64,000 nucleotides of DNA from Streptomyces sp. H27-H1 (GCF_026627445.1 NZ_JAPNLJ010000015.1:1-64000); one strand, 5' to 3'. Shown: positions 51,257-59,528, numbered from the stretch's first letter. A program made the numbers and translations. Notes: generated from the sequence alone by a model not told the origin.

Positions 51257-52147
51257 ATGCCGACCTCCATGCCTTCCACCAGCACGTTCACCTTCACCTC
51301 TTACGACGGCACCGAACTCGCCTGCCACGTACAGGGCGAAGGGGAGCCGCTGCTCTGCCTCCCAGGCGGCGCCATGCGGGCCTCCGCCTACCTGGGCGAC
51401 CTCGGCGGACTGTCCGCCGGGCGCCGGCTGGTCCTGCTCGACCTGCGCGGCACCGGGGGCTCCGCGATCCCGGCCGATCCGGCCACGTACCGGGTCGACC
51501 ACCAGGTCGCCGACGTCGAGGCACTGCGCGCCCACCTCGGCGTGGAAAGCGTCGACCTGCTCGCCCACTCCGCCGCCGGCAACCTGGCCCTGCTCTACGC
51601 GGCCGCGCACCCGCGGCGGGTACGCCGGATGGCCATGATCACGCCGACCTGCTGGGCGGTGGACCTCACGGAGTCCCCGGAAACCCGGCTCGCAGAGGTC
51701 CGCCGGCGCGGTGGCGGCGAGCCCTACGACACGGCCATCGCGGCCTACGAACGGGCGCTCGCCGCCTTCGCCGCCGGAGGAACCCCCGACGAGACCGACT
51801 GGGCGGCCTCGGTGCCGCTCTTCTACGGGCGCTGGGACGAGGCGGCGCGCGCCCACGCGGCCCTCAGCCCGGCCCAGAAGAACGCCGCGGCGGCCGCCGC
51901 CTTCGCCGGCCCCGGCGCCTTCGATCCGCCCGCCACCCGGGCCGCGCTGGCCCAGGTCACCGCAGAGGTGCTGGTCCTGGCCGGGGAACTGGACACCAAC
52001 CCCTCCCCGGCCCTTGCCGCCCGTCTCGCGGAACTCTTCGCACACGGCGTCGCCGACGTACAACGGGGCGCCGGGCACTTCCCCTGGCTGGACGAAGCAC
52101 CGTGGTTCGCGGCCCGCGTCGAGCGCTTCCTGCGCACCGGGGCCTGA
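51257..52147 (+). CDS. Alpha/beta hydrolase
   Basis: A 296-residue alpha/beta-fold hydrolase. HVQGEGEPLLCLPGGAMRASAYLGDL supplies the oxyanion region, LLDLRGTGGSA the conserved Asp-Arg-Gly turn and DLLAHSAAGNLALLYAAAHPRRV the nucleophile elbow with Ser. LAGELDTNPSP gives the acid Asp and GAGHFPWLDEAPWF the His, so the triad is complete. The substrate is unknown. It is divergent from paaK across 108 bases holding two operator-like dyads; it may be co-regulated and could release an aromatic acid from an ester, which is inference. A bidirectional hairpin lies after it. Confidence 0.85.
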   Translation: MPTSMPSTSTFTFTSYDGTELACHVQGEGEPLLCLPGGAMRASAYLGDLGGLSAGRRLVLLDLRGTGGSAIPADPATYRVDHQVADVEALRAHLGVESVDLLAHSAAGNLALLYAAAHPRRVRRMAMITPTCWAVDLTESPETRLAEVRRRGGGEPYDTAIAAYERALAAFAAGGTPDETDWAASVPLFYGRWDEAARAHAALSPAQKNAAAAAAFAGPGAFDPPATRAALAQVTAEVLVLAGELDTNPSPALAARLAELFAHGVADVQRGAGHFPWLDEAPWFAARVERFLRTGA

Positions 52148-52190
52148 GCGCCGACGGCCCGACCGGCCCGACCGGCCCGACCCGACCGAC

Positions 52191-52230
52191 GCCGGCGGGC
52201 CGGAACCCGGCAGGGTCCCGGCCCGCCGGC
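52191..52230. terminator. Bidirectional hairpin between convergent genes
   Basis: GCCGGCGGGCCGG (52191-52203) pairs with CCGGCCCGCCGGC (52218-52230), a 13-bp stem with a 14-base loop, located after the hydrolase and before the end of the convergent FadD gene. Confidence 0.7.
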
Positions 52231-52245
52231 AGGTGGTGTGCGGGG

Positions 52246-53874
52246 TCAGTTCGCGTCCGCGTCCGTGGCCACCGACTTCGCCCACCGGTAGTCCGCCTTG
52301 CCGCTCGGGGAGCGCTGGATGGCGGGGGCGATGACGAGCTGCCGGGGGATCTTGTAGCCGGCCAGCTTGGTGCGGCAGTGGGTCTGGATCTGGTCCAGCG
52401 TGGGCTCGGCGGCGCCCTCCCGGATCTGGACCACCGCCGCGACGTGGCTGCCCCACGTCGGGTCCGCGACCCCTGCGACCAGGGCGTCGTACACGTCCGG
52501 GTGGGACTTCAGCGCCTGCTCGACCTCCTCCGGGTACACCTTCTCGCCGCCCGTGTTGATGCACTGGGAGCCGCGGCCGAGGACGGTGACGATGCCCTGC
52601 TCGTCCACGGTCGCCATGTCACCGAGCAGCACCCACCGCTCGGATCCCTTCTGGAAGAAGGTTTCGGCGGTTTTGACGGGGTCGTTGTAGTAGCCGAGCG
52701 GAACGTACCCGCGCTGCGCGAGGCGTCCGGGTTCGCCTATCGGCACGGGCTCGTGGGTCACCGGGTCGACCACCTGCGTCCGCTCGTTGACCTCCAGGCG
52801 GAAGCCCTTCTCCGGGCTGGAGTCGTTCGTGGCGCGGCCGTTCGAGCCGGACTCGGAGGAGCCGAAGTTGTTCAGGAGCATCACGTTCGGCACGAGCCGC
52901 TGGAATTCGGCGCGCACCGTTTCCGACATGATCGCGCCGGAGGAGGAGACGCTGAAGAGGGAGGACAGGTCCGTTCCCTTCAGGGGACCGTTGAGGGCGT
53001 CGATCAGCGGCCGCAGCATGGCGTCGCCCACCAGCGACACACTGGACACCCTTTCCTTCTCGATCGTGCGCAGCACTTCCTCGGGCGCGTACTTGCGGTG
53101 GATGACCACCCGCTGCCCGTAGTTGAAGGCGATGAAGGACGTCAGCGTGGACGTGCCGTGCATCAGCGGCGGCGCGGGGAAGAAAGTGAGCCCGGCGCCC
53201 TTGGACGCGACCCTCTCGGCCAGTTCCTCGGGCCGCTTCACCGGCTCGCCGGTGGGCTCGCCCCCGAAGAGGCCGGCGAAGAAGAGGTCCTCGGCGCGCC
53301 ACATGACGCCCTTGGGCATACCGGTCGTGCCGCCCGTGTAGATGATGAAGAGGTCGTCGGGGGAGCGGGGCGGGAAACCGCGGCCCGGCGAGCCGGCCGC
53401 CTCGGCGTCGGCGTACGCGACCGGCGCGATCGAGGGCTCCGGGGCGCCCTCGGGGGTCGGCCCGACGCGGATCAGGTGACGGAGTTTCGCCGTCTGCGGG
53501 AGCGCGGCCGCGACCCGTTCGGTGAACTCGCCCTCGAAGACGAGCGCCGCGAGGTCGGCGTCGTTGTAGAGGTAGACCAGCTCCTCCTCCACGTACCGGT
53601 AGTTCACGTTCACCGGAACCAGGCGGGCCTTCAGGCAGGCGAGCACGGTCTGGAGGTACTCGACCCCGTTGTAGAGGTGCAGGCCCAGGTGCTCTCCGGC
53701 CTTCAGGCCGCTGTCCAGCAGGTGGTGCGCGATGCGGTTGGACGCCGCGTCCAGCTCCGCGTACGTGAGACGGCGCTCGGCGCCGGTCCCGGGGTGGTCC
53801 ACGTACACGAGGGCCTCGCGGTCCGGGACCACGTCCACGACCGACTCGAACAGGTCGGCAATGTTGTACTCCAC
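52246..53874 (-). CDS. Acyl-CoA synthetase, FadD19-like
   Basis: A 542-residue ANL ligase: NIADLFESVVDVVPDREALVYVDHPG, YTGGTTGMPKGVMWR (ATP loop), LLNNFGSSESGSNG (A5), WVLLGDMATVDEQGIVTVLGRGSQCINTGGEKVYPEEVEQALKSHPDV (A7-A8) and AIQRSPSGKADYRWAK (A10 Lys). The GEKVYPEEVE and VMWRAEDLFFAGLFGG features resemble mycobacterial FadD19, a sterol side-chain CoA ligase. GTG 53874 is taken as the start because AGGAGG sits four bases before it. It is divergent from an EchA19-like gene, as in the mycobacterial locus, with an operator between. Confidence 0.85.
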   Translation of the reverse strand: MEYNIADLFESVVDVVPDREALVYVDHPGTGAERRLTYAELDAASNRIAHHLLDSGLKAGEHLGLHLYNGVEYLQTVLACLKARLVPVNVNYRYVEEELVYLYNDADLAALVFEGEFTERVAAALPQTAKLRHLIRVGPTPEGAPEPSIAPVAYADAEAAGSPGRGFPPRSPDDLFIIYTGGTTGMPKGVMWRAEDLFFAGLFGGEPTGEPVKRPEELAERVASKGAGLTFFPAPPLMHGTSTLTSFIAFNYGQRVVIHRKYAPEEVLRTIEKERVSSVSLVGDAMLRPLIDALNGPLKGTDLSSLFSVSSSGAIMSETVRAEFQRLVPNVMLLNNFGSSESGSNGRATNDSSPEKGFRLEVNERTQVVDPVTHEPVPIGEPGRLAQRGYVPLGYYNDPVKTAETFFQKGSERWVLLGDMATVDEQGIVTVLGRGSQCINTGGEKVYPEEVEQALKSHPDVYDALVAGVADPTWGSHVAAVVQIREGAAEPTLDQIQTHCRTKLAGYKIPRQLVIAPAIQRSPSGKADYRWAKSVATDADAN

Positions 53875-53967
53875 CGGTCCTCCTGACCCAGAAAATCCCA
53901 TGGCTGGTCTGCTCGGCGGTCATTAGAGCGTCGCCAACCCCAACAAGGAAGGGGACCGTCCAAGAAA

Positions 53968-53984
53968 TCTGACTGGGTGTCAGA
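53968..53984. promoter_or_regulatory. Operator B between FadD19-like and EchA19-like genes
   Basis: TCTGACTGGGTGTCAGA is a 17-bp dyad with perfect 6-base arms, followed by AAAAC. It matches operator A (39839-39855) in arms, length and flanks (A-A-T before, AAAAC after), and lies in the divergent promoter region, so one regulator should control both directions. Confidence 0.7.
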
Positions 53985-54048
53985 AAACTATTGAACTGCA
54001 CCCGCCCCTACTGCAACCTGTTCTAGGTCTTGAGACGGGAGGACGGCA

Positions 54049-54849
54049 ATGGGTGGGACAGAACACCTGACCGTGGAACGCCACGGCGCCACGCTGGTGC
54101 TCACCATGAACAGGCCCGAGGCGAAGAACGCGCTCTCGCTGCCGCTGTTGGTGGGGCTGTACGACGGCTGGCTGGAGGCCGACGCGGACGACACGATCCG
54201 ATCGGTGGTGCTGACGGGGGCCGGCGGGGACTTCTGCGCCGGCATGGACCTGAAGGCGCTGGCAGGCAAGGGCATGGCGGGCGACCAGTACCGGGACCGG
54301 CTCAAGGCCGACCCGGACCTGCACTGGAAGGCGATGCTGCGCCACCACCGGCCGCGCAAGCCCGTCATCGCGGCGGTCGAGGGCTACTGCGTGGCCGGCG
54401 GGACGGAGATCCTCCAGGGCACGGACATCCGGGTGGCGGGGGCGGGCGCGACCTTCGGCCTGTTCGAGGTCAAGCGGGGGCTCTTCCCGATCGGAGGCTC
54501 GACGGTACGGCTGCCGCGGCAGATCCCGCGGACGCACGCACTGGAGATGCTGCTGACCGGGCGGCCCTACGCGGCGGAGGAGGCGGCGCGGATCGGGCTC
54601 GTCGGGCGGGTGGTGCCGGACGGGACGGCGCTGGAGGCGGCGCTGGAGATCGCGGAGCGGATCAACGCGTGCGGGCCGCTGGCGGTGGAGGCGGTGAAGG
54701 CCTCCGTCTACGAGACGGCCGAGATGACGGAGTCGCAGGGGCTGGCGGCGGAGCTTCTGCGGGGGTGGCCGATCTTCGACACGGCGGACGCCAAGGAGGG
54801 GGCGCGGGCCTTCGCCGAGAAGCGGCCCGCGGTGTACCGGCGGGAGTAG
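54049..54849 (+). CDS. Enoyl-CoA hydratase (crotonase), EchA19-like
   Basis: A 266-residue crotonase. MNRPEAKNALSLPLL opens the fold. GAGGDFCAGMDLKALAGKG supplies the first oxyanion hole and AAVEGYCVAGGTEILQGTDIRVAGAGATFGLFEVKRGLFPIGGSTVRLPRQIP the second, with Glu in FGLFEVKRG. The family hydrates or isomerises unsaturated acyl-CoA; EchA19 relatives hydrate sterol side-chain enoyl-CoA. GGGAGGA precedes the ATG. It is the first gene of a run with DUF35 and two thiolase-fold genes. Confidence 0.9.
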   Translation: MGGTEHLTVERHGATLVLTMNRPEAKNALSLPLLVGLYDGWLEADADDTIRSVVLTGAGGDFCAGMDLKALAGKGMAGDQYRDRLKADPDLHWKAMLRHHRPRKPVIAAVEGYCVAGGTEILQGTDIRVAGAGATFGLFEVKRGLFPIGGSTVRLPRQIPRTHALEMLLTGRPYAAEEAARIGLVGRVVPDGTALEAALEIAERINACGPLAVEAVKASVYETAEMTESQGLAAELLRGWPIFDTADAKEGARAFAEKRPAVYRRE

Positions 54850-55061
54850 CCGGCTCTGCCCGTGGCCGGGCCTCGGCTCGCGTTCCGGTGGTGCCGGTCC
54901 GTAGCGCGGGTGCGGCGCCGTTGCCGGGGGCCAGCTAGCCCCCGGACCCCCGCGCTCCAATCGCCGGCGGGGCCGATATCGCCCGTCCGGGCCGGATTCG
55001 CCGGGCGGGGCTGAGATTGCCCATCGACCGTTCTCGGAACCCACACATCGGAGACCCATCC

Positions 55062-56030
55062 ATGACAGCCGCGTCCCCACCCGAGATCCTCCGGGCCCCC
55101 CTCGTCGTCGAATTCCCTTTCACCCGCTCCCTCGGCCCCGTGCAGAGCGCCTTCCTCACCGGGCTGCGCGAAAAGGTCGTCCTCGGGGTCACGACCGCCG
55201 ACGGCAAGGTGATGGTGCCGCCGGTCGAGTACGACCCCGTCACCGCCGAGGAGCTCCGCGAACTGGTCGAGGTGGGTTCCACCGGGACCGTCACCACCTG
55301 GGCCTGGAACGCGTCGCCGCGACCCAACCAGCCCCTCGACACGCCCTTCGCCTGGGTCCTCGTCCGGCTGGACGGCGCCGACACCGCCATCCTGCACGCC
55401 CTCGACGCCCCCGGGCCCGAGGCGGTCGCCACCGGTATGCGGGTCCGCGTGCGCTGGGCCGGGGAACGGATCGGGGCGATCACCGACATCGCCTGCTTCG
55501 AGCCCGCAGAGTCCGGAGAAGGTGACGAGGGGGTCCGAGCGGCCCCGCACGGCGGGGAGTTCGAGGACGCCGTCACCGGGATCATCGCCGAGGCCCGCCT
55601 CGACTACTCCTACAGCCCCGGCCGTGCGCAGACCGCGTACATCGCCGGGCTCTCCGAACAGAAGACCATCGGCGAGCGCTGCCCCTCCTGCCACAAGGTG
55701 TACGTGCCCCCGCGCGGCGCCTGCCCCACCTGCGGGGTGGCCACCACCGACCGGGTCGAGGTCGGTCCGGCCGGCACGGTCACCACGTACTGCATCGTCA
55801 ACATCAAGGCCAAGAACCTCGACATCGAAGTCCCCTACGTCTACGCCCACATCGCCCTGGACGGCGCCGGACTGGCCCTCCACGGCCGGATCGGCGGCAT
55901 CCCGTACGACCAGGTGCGGATGGGGCTGCGGGTCGAACCGGTCTGGACCGAGGGCGGCCGCTACCCCGACCACTACCGCCCCACCGGAGAGCCGGACGCG
56001 GACTACGACGTGTACAAGGAGCTCATCTGA
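55062..56030 (+). CDS. Double DUF35/OB-fold protein with zinc ribbon, Rv3521-like
   Basis: A 322-residue protein with two DUF35 units. The first (about 15-160) lacks the zinc-binding Cys residues (LREKVVLGVTTADGKVMVPPVEYDPVTAEEL) and keeps the OB-fold strands. The second (about 175-322) has the rubredoxin-like ribbon CPSCHKVYVPPRGACPTCG and the OB-fold VGPAGTVTTYCIVNIKAKNLDIEVPYVYAHIALDGAG. DUF35 proteins act as obligate partners of thiolase-fold acyl-CoA enzymes. ATG 55062 is preceded by GGAG. It overlaps the next thiolase gene, consistent with a complex with Ltp4/Ltp3-type enzymes. Confidence 0.85.
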   Translation: MTAASPPEILRAPLVVEFPFTRSLGPVQSAFLTGLREKVVLGVTTADGKVMVPPVEYDPVTAEELRELVEVGSTGTVTTWAWNASPRPNQPLDTPFAWVLVRLDGADTAILHALDAPGPEAVATGMRVRVRWAGERIGAITDIACFEPAESGEGDEGVRAAPHGGEFEDAVTGIIAEARLDYSYSPGRAQTAYIAGLSEQKTIGERCPSCHKVYVPPRGACPTCGVATTDRVEVGPAGTVTTYCIVNIKAKNLDIEVPYVYAHIALDGAGLALHGRIGGIPYDQVRMGLRVEPVWTEGGRYPDHYRPTGEPDADYDVYKELI

Positions 56031-57088
56031 TGGCCCGATACGCCCGCGAGGTCGCGGTGGTCGCCTTCGCGCAGAGCGACCACCTGCGCCGTACCGACGA
56101 GCTCAGCGAAGTCGAGATGGTCATGCCGGTCCTGCACAAAGTACTGGCCGCCACCGGACTGAAGGCGGGCGAGATCGGCTTCACCTGTTCCGGTTCCAGT
56201 GATTACCTCGCCGGCCGGGCCTTCTCCTTCACCATGACCCTCGACGGGGTCGGCGCCTGGCCCCCCATCTCCGAATCGCACGTGGAGATGGACGGCGCCT
56301 GGGCCCTGTACGAGGCCTGGGTCAAGATCCAGACCGGCGAGGCCGACACCGCGCTCGTGTACTCGTACGGGAAGTCCTCCCCGGGAGCCGTACGCGACGT
56401 CCTGACCCGCCAGCTCGACCCGTACTACGTGGCTCCGCTCTGGCCCGACTCGGTGGCACTGGCCGCCCTGCAGGCCCAGGCCCTCATCGACGCGGGGGAG
56501 ACCGACGAAACCAGGCTCGCCGCGATCGGCGCCCGCAGCAGGGCCTCCGCGAGCACCAACCCGCACGCCCAGCTCACCGGCGCCGTCGCGCAGGGCGACT
56601 ACCAGGTCGCCCCGCTGCGCACCGGCGACTGCCCGCCCATCGGTGACGGCGCCGCCGCCGTCATCCTGGCCGCGGGGGACACGGCCCGGCGGCTGTGCGA
56701 GCGGCCCGCGTGGATCACCGGCATCGACCACCGCATCGAGGCCCACAGCCTCGGGCTGCGCGACCTCACCGACTCCCCGTCCACCCGGATCGCCGCCCGG
56801 CACGCGGGCGTGTTCGAAGCCCCGGTGGACACCGCCGAACTTCACGCGCCGTTCTCCTCCCAGGAGGTCGTGCTGCGCAAGGCCCTCGGACTCGGCGCGG
56901 ACGTCGCCGTCAACCCCTCCGGGGGAGCGCTCGCCGCCAACCCGATCATGGCCGCCGGCCTGATCCGGATCGGCGAAGCGGCCGCCCGCATCCACCGCGG
57001 CGAGTCCGACCGGGCCGTCGCGCACGCCACCTCCGGCCCCTGCCTCCAGCAGAACCTGGTCGCCGTCCTGGAAGGGGACCGAGCATGA
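56030..57088 (+). CDS. Thiolase-family acyl-CoA protein, Ltp4-like
   Basis: A 352-residue thiolase-fold protein. GEIGFTCSGSSDYLAGRAFSFTMTLDGVGAW holds a Cys and the surrounding pattern of lipid-transfer thiolases, and NPSGGALAANPIMAAGLIRIGEAAARI is the usual GxG(A)-rich C-terminal loop with CLQQN near the end. In mycobacteria Ltp4 is paired with Ltp3 and a DUF35 protein in sterol side-chain degradation; here the gene order is the same. The ATG overlaps the stop of the DUF35 gene and the stop overlaps the next gene. Confidence 0.85.
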   Translation: MARYAREVAVVAFAQSDHLRRTDELSEVEMVMPVLHKVLAATGLKAGEIGFTCSGSSDYLAGRAFSFTMTLDGVGAWPPISESHVEMDGAWALYEAWVKIQTGEADTALVYSYGKSSPGAVRDVLTRQLDPYYVAPLWPDSVALAALQAQALIDAGETDETRLAAIGARSRASASTNPHAQLTGAVAQGDYQVAPLRTGDCPPIGDGAAAVILAAGDTARRLCERPAWITGIDHRIEAHSLGLRDLTDSPSTRIAARHAGVFEAPVDTAELHAPFSSQEVVLRKALGLGADVAVNPSGGALAANPIMAAGLIRIGEAAARIHRGESDRAVAHATSGPCLQQNLVAVLEGDRA

Positions 57089-58260
57089 GCACGACGGGCA
57101 AGGAGCCGGTGGCTGTCGTCGGCATCGGCCAGACCAAGCACGTGGCCGCCCGCCACGACGTCTCCATCGCGGGACTGGTGCGCGAGGCGGCGACCCGCGC
57201 GCTCGCGGACGCCGAACTCACCTGGGCGGACATCGACGCGGTCGTCATCGGCAAGGCCCCCGACTTCTTCGAGGGCGTGATGATGCCGGAGCTGTACCTG
57301 GCGGACGCCCTCGGCGCCGTCGGCAAGCCCATGCTCCGCGTGCACACGGCCGGTTCGGTCGGCGGGTCCACGGCGCTCGTCGCCTCCAACCTGGTCGCCG
57401 CCCGGGTCCACCGCACGGTGCTGACCCTCGCCTTCGAGAAGCAGTCCGAGTCCAACGCCATGTGGGGCCTCTCGCTGCCCGTCCCCTTCCAGCAGCCGCT
57501 GCTGGCCGGGGCCGGCGGGTTCTTCGCCCCGCACGTACGCGCGTACATGCGGCGCACGGGCGCGCCCGACGAGGTCGGCTCGCTGGTGGCGTACAAGGAC
57601 CGCCGCAACGCGCTGAAGAACCCGTACGCGCACCTGCACGAGCACGACATCACCCTGGAGAAGGTCCAGGCCTCGCCGATGCTGTGGGACCCGATCCGCT
57701 ACTCCGAGACCTGCCCGTCCTCCGACGGCGCGTGCGCGATGATCCTCACCGACCGCGCGGGCGCGGCCCGTTCACCGAAGCCGCCGGCCTGGCTGCACGG
57801 CGGCGCGATGCGCAGCGAGCCGACCCTCTTCGCCGGGAAGGACTTCGTGTCCCCGCAGGCGGGCAAGGACTGCGCGGCCGACGTCTACCGGCAGGCGGGC
57901 ATCACCGATCCGCGCCGGGAGATCGACGCGGTGGAGATGTACGTACCGTTCTCCTGGTACGAGCCGATGTGGCTGGAGAACCTGGGCTTCGCCGAGGAGG
58001 GCGAAGGCTGGAAGCTCACCGAGGCCGGAGTCACGGAGCTCGACGGTGACCTCCCGGTCAATCCGTCGGGCGGCGTACTGTCCACCAACCCCATTGGCGC
58101 CTCCGGCATGATCCGCTTCGCGGAGGCGGCCCTCCAGGTGCGTGGTCAGGCCGGGGAGCACCAAGTCCCGGACGCCCGGCGGGCGATGGGACACGCCTAC
58201 GGCGGCGGCGCGCAGTTCTTCGCGATGTGGCTGGTCGGAGCGGAGCCGCCGGCCTCCTGA
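57085..58260 (+). CDS. Thiolase-family protein lacking the nucleophilic Cys, Ltp3-like
   Basis: A 391-residue thiolase-fold protein. VVGIGQTKHVAARHDVSIAGLVREAATRALADAELTWADIDAVVIGKAPDFFEG is the canonical start. The segment that normally carries the catalytic Cys reads LRVHTAGSVGGSTALVASN, with Gly/Ser instead of Cys. CPSSDGACAMILT, DLPVNPSGGVLSTNPIGASGMIRFAEAALQVRG and GHAYGGGAQFFAMWLVG are the other conserved loops. Without the nucleophile it cannot act as a normal thiolase; retro-aldol cleavage, as shown for Ltp2-type enzymes with DUF35 partners, is the likely alternative. Confidence 0.85.
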   Translation: MSTTGKEPVAVVGIGQTKHVAARHDVSIAGLVREAATRALADAELTWADIDAVVIGKAPDFFEGVMMPELYLADALGAVGKPMLRVHTAGSVGGSTALVASNLVAARVHRTVLTLAFEKQSESNAMWGLSLPVPFQQPLLAGAGGFFAPHVRAYMRRTGAPDEVGSLVAYKDRRNALKNPYAHLHEHDITLEKVQASPMLWDPIRYSETCPSSDGACAMILTDRAGAARSPKPPAWLHGGAMRSEPTLFAGKDFVSPQAGKDCAADVYRQAGITDPRREIDAVEMYVPFSWYEPMWLENLGFAEEGEGWKLTEAGVTELDGDLPVNPSGGVLSTNPIGASGMIRFAEAALQVRGQAGEHQVPDARRAMGHAYGGGAQFFAMWLVGAEPPAS

Positions 58261-58275
58261 ACGCGGGGCAGTGGG

Positions 58276-58302
58276 GCCGGCGCATCGGACGGCCGCGCCG
58301 GC
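58276..58302 (+). terminator. Hairpin after the thiolase operon
   Basis: GCCGGCGC (58276-58283) and GCGCCGGC (58295-58302), an 8-bp stem with an 11-base loop, 15 bases after the stop. Confidence 0.5.
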
Positions 58303-58311
58303 GGAGGTTAC

Positions 58312-58345
58312 GCACAGGCCACGAGTGACGCACCGTGGCCTGTGC
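58312..58345. promoter_or_regulatory. Perfect 12-bp inverted repeat between the thiolase operon and DUF397 gene
   Basis: GCACAGGCCACG, ten bases, CGTGGCCTGTGC. It could be a second terminator hairpin or a regulator site for the DUF397 gene 68 bases further on. Confidence 0.45.
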
Positions 58346-58412
58346 GGCACGGCGTGCGATGGCTAACCTGGCCCCGGGACGACGTACCGGGAGTACCGGG
58401 AGGAGCACGCAC

Positions 58413-58652
58413 GTGGCAGAGAGCACGACTTCGCAGGCGCCGGTCGGCTGGGGAAAGCCGGACCTCGATCTGACCGAGGCGGACTGGCAGTCGAGCAGCC
58501 GGGGGGCGGGTGACGTCCAGATCGCCTTCGTGGAAGGGTTCATCGCGATGCGCAACGGCGACCGCCCCGAAAGCCCCTCGCTGATCTTCGCGCCGGACGA
58601 GTGGCGCAGGTTCGTCCTGAACGCGAGGGGCGGGGAGTTCGACCTGACCTAG
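58413..58652 (+). CDS. DUF397-domain protein, stop codon at a MITE junction
   Basis: A 79-residue protein containing the DUF397 domain: DLDLTEADWQSSSRGAGDVQIAFVEGFIAMRNGDRPESPSLIFAPDEWRRFVLNARGGEFD. DUF397 proteins usually accompany XRE-type regulators and anti-sigma-like partners (BldB/WhiJ systems) in Streptomyces; no such partner is seen here. GTG 58413 follows GGGAGGAG. The TAG stop is the CTAG at the left end of the MITE (58649-58813), so the insertion either set or slightly shortened the C-terminus. Confidence 0.85.
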   Translation: MAESTTSQAPVGWGKPDLDLTEADWQSSSRGAGDVQIAFVEGFIAMRNGDRPESPSLIFAPDEWRRFVLNARGGEFDLT

Positions 58653-58813
58653 TGCTGTGACCGGAAAGGTTCACCGGGTCGCGGCGCCCGGCACGGCACC
58701 TCGCGGCGTTGTCGGACCGGGCAAGTACGTCCAGTACGAGCCTCGGCCCTCCGCCTTGCGATGCACCGCACCGGACACCGCGACCCGGCAAACCTTCCCG
58801 GCCACGGCACTAG
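58649..58813. mobile_element. MITE-like element, copy 2 (165 bp, CTAG ends)
   Basis: It has the same length, orientation and CTAG borders as the unit at 30309-30473, with about three base differences. Inverted ends of 34 bases can fold with the inner arms into one long hairpin. Its left CTAG provides the stop codon of the DUF397 gene. Low divergence between copies suggests recent transposition by a related full-length element elsewhere in the genome. Confidence 0.8.
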
Positions 58814-59009
58814 TCCCGTGACCGGCACACCTGCCGGTCGCAGCCCCGGGGCGCCGACGGTACGGGCGTGCGGCGCACCACCGGGCGCGGAGCCGCCGCC
58901 CCGCTGGTGCGCCGGGCCCCGTACCGGGCGCCCCCCACGGCAAAGTCCTTGCCGGACCCGGAGGGGCCCGGCATCATGACCGTCATGACGATCACCCGCC
59001 GAAAGGGCG

Positions 59010-59480
59010 ATGCCGCGTAGACGGCCCGGCGCGCTACGCGCCGAACGAGGAACCTACGAGGACCGGCGGCCACCCGCCTGGGCGCGGGAACTCCCGCCCG
59101 TGGACCGGCTGTCGCCCGATGCCGCGGCAGCCGCGCACTGGGCCGGGCCCGGACGGGCCGACGAGGTCGCGGACCTGCTGGGCAGGTACCGCAACTTCTT
59201 GCGCCGCTCCGGCAGCCCCCTGCTCCTGAGCCCCTCCCCGTGCCCGGCCTGCCCCGGCTGCGCACTGGACGACGTCGCCGTCGTCCGGGACGAGCTGGGC
59301 GACCTGTACCGAGCCCTGCCGCCCCTCACCCGCACCGCACTGGGCCGCGCCCTGCGGGAACTGGACTCGCGGTTTCGCCGCCGCACCCTCCCGGACCCGG
59401 ATCCGCCCCCCGCGGGGTGGGCCGACTGGAGCGGCCGGCCGCGCGCCTGGTGGCACCGGCGGCTCTACGAGGACGGCTGA
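59010..59480 (+). CDS. Small Arg/Pro-rich protein of unknown function
   Basis: A 156-residue soluble protein. RPPAWARELPPVDRLSPDAAAAAHWAGPGRADEVADLLGRYRNFLRRSG, then a cluster of three Cys (CPACPGCALDD) that may bind a metal, and a helical C-terminal half (VVRDELGDLYRALPPLTRTALGRALRELDSRFRRRTL) ending with WADWSGRPRAWWHRRLYED. No family is recognised. The ATG has modest ribosome-binding context and lies just downstream of the MITE. Confidence 0.55.
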   Translation: MPRRRPGALRAERGTYEDRRPPAWARELPPVDRLSPDAAAAAHWAGPGRADEVADLLGRYRNFLRRSGSPLLLSPSPCPACPGCALDDVAVVRDELGDLYRALPPLTRTALGRALRELDSRFRRRTLPDPDPPPAGWADWSGRPRAWWHRRLYEDG

Positions 59481-59528
59481 CCCGGGGTGTCGTACCGGCC
59501 ATAACGGGACGGCCGGTACGGTGGCGGC

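Noticed and set aside
48347..53886. Two very long plus-strand frames opposite GNAT, YihY, PaaK and FadD genes
   Set aside because: Antisense shadows; the minus-strand genes have complete catalytic motifs and ribosome binding sites.
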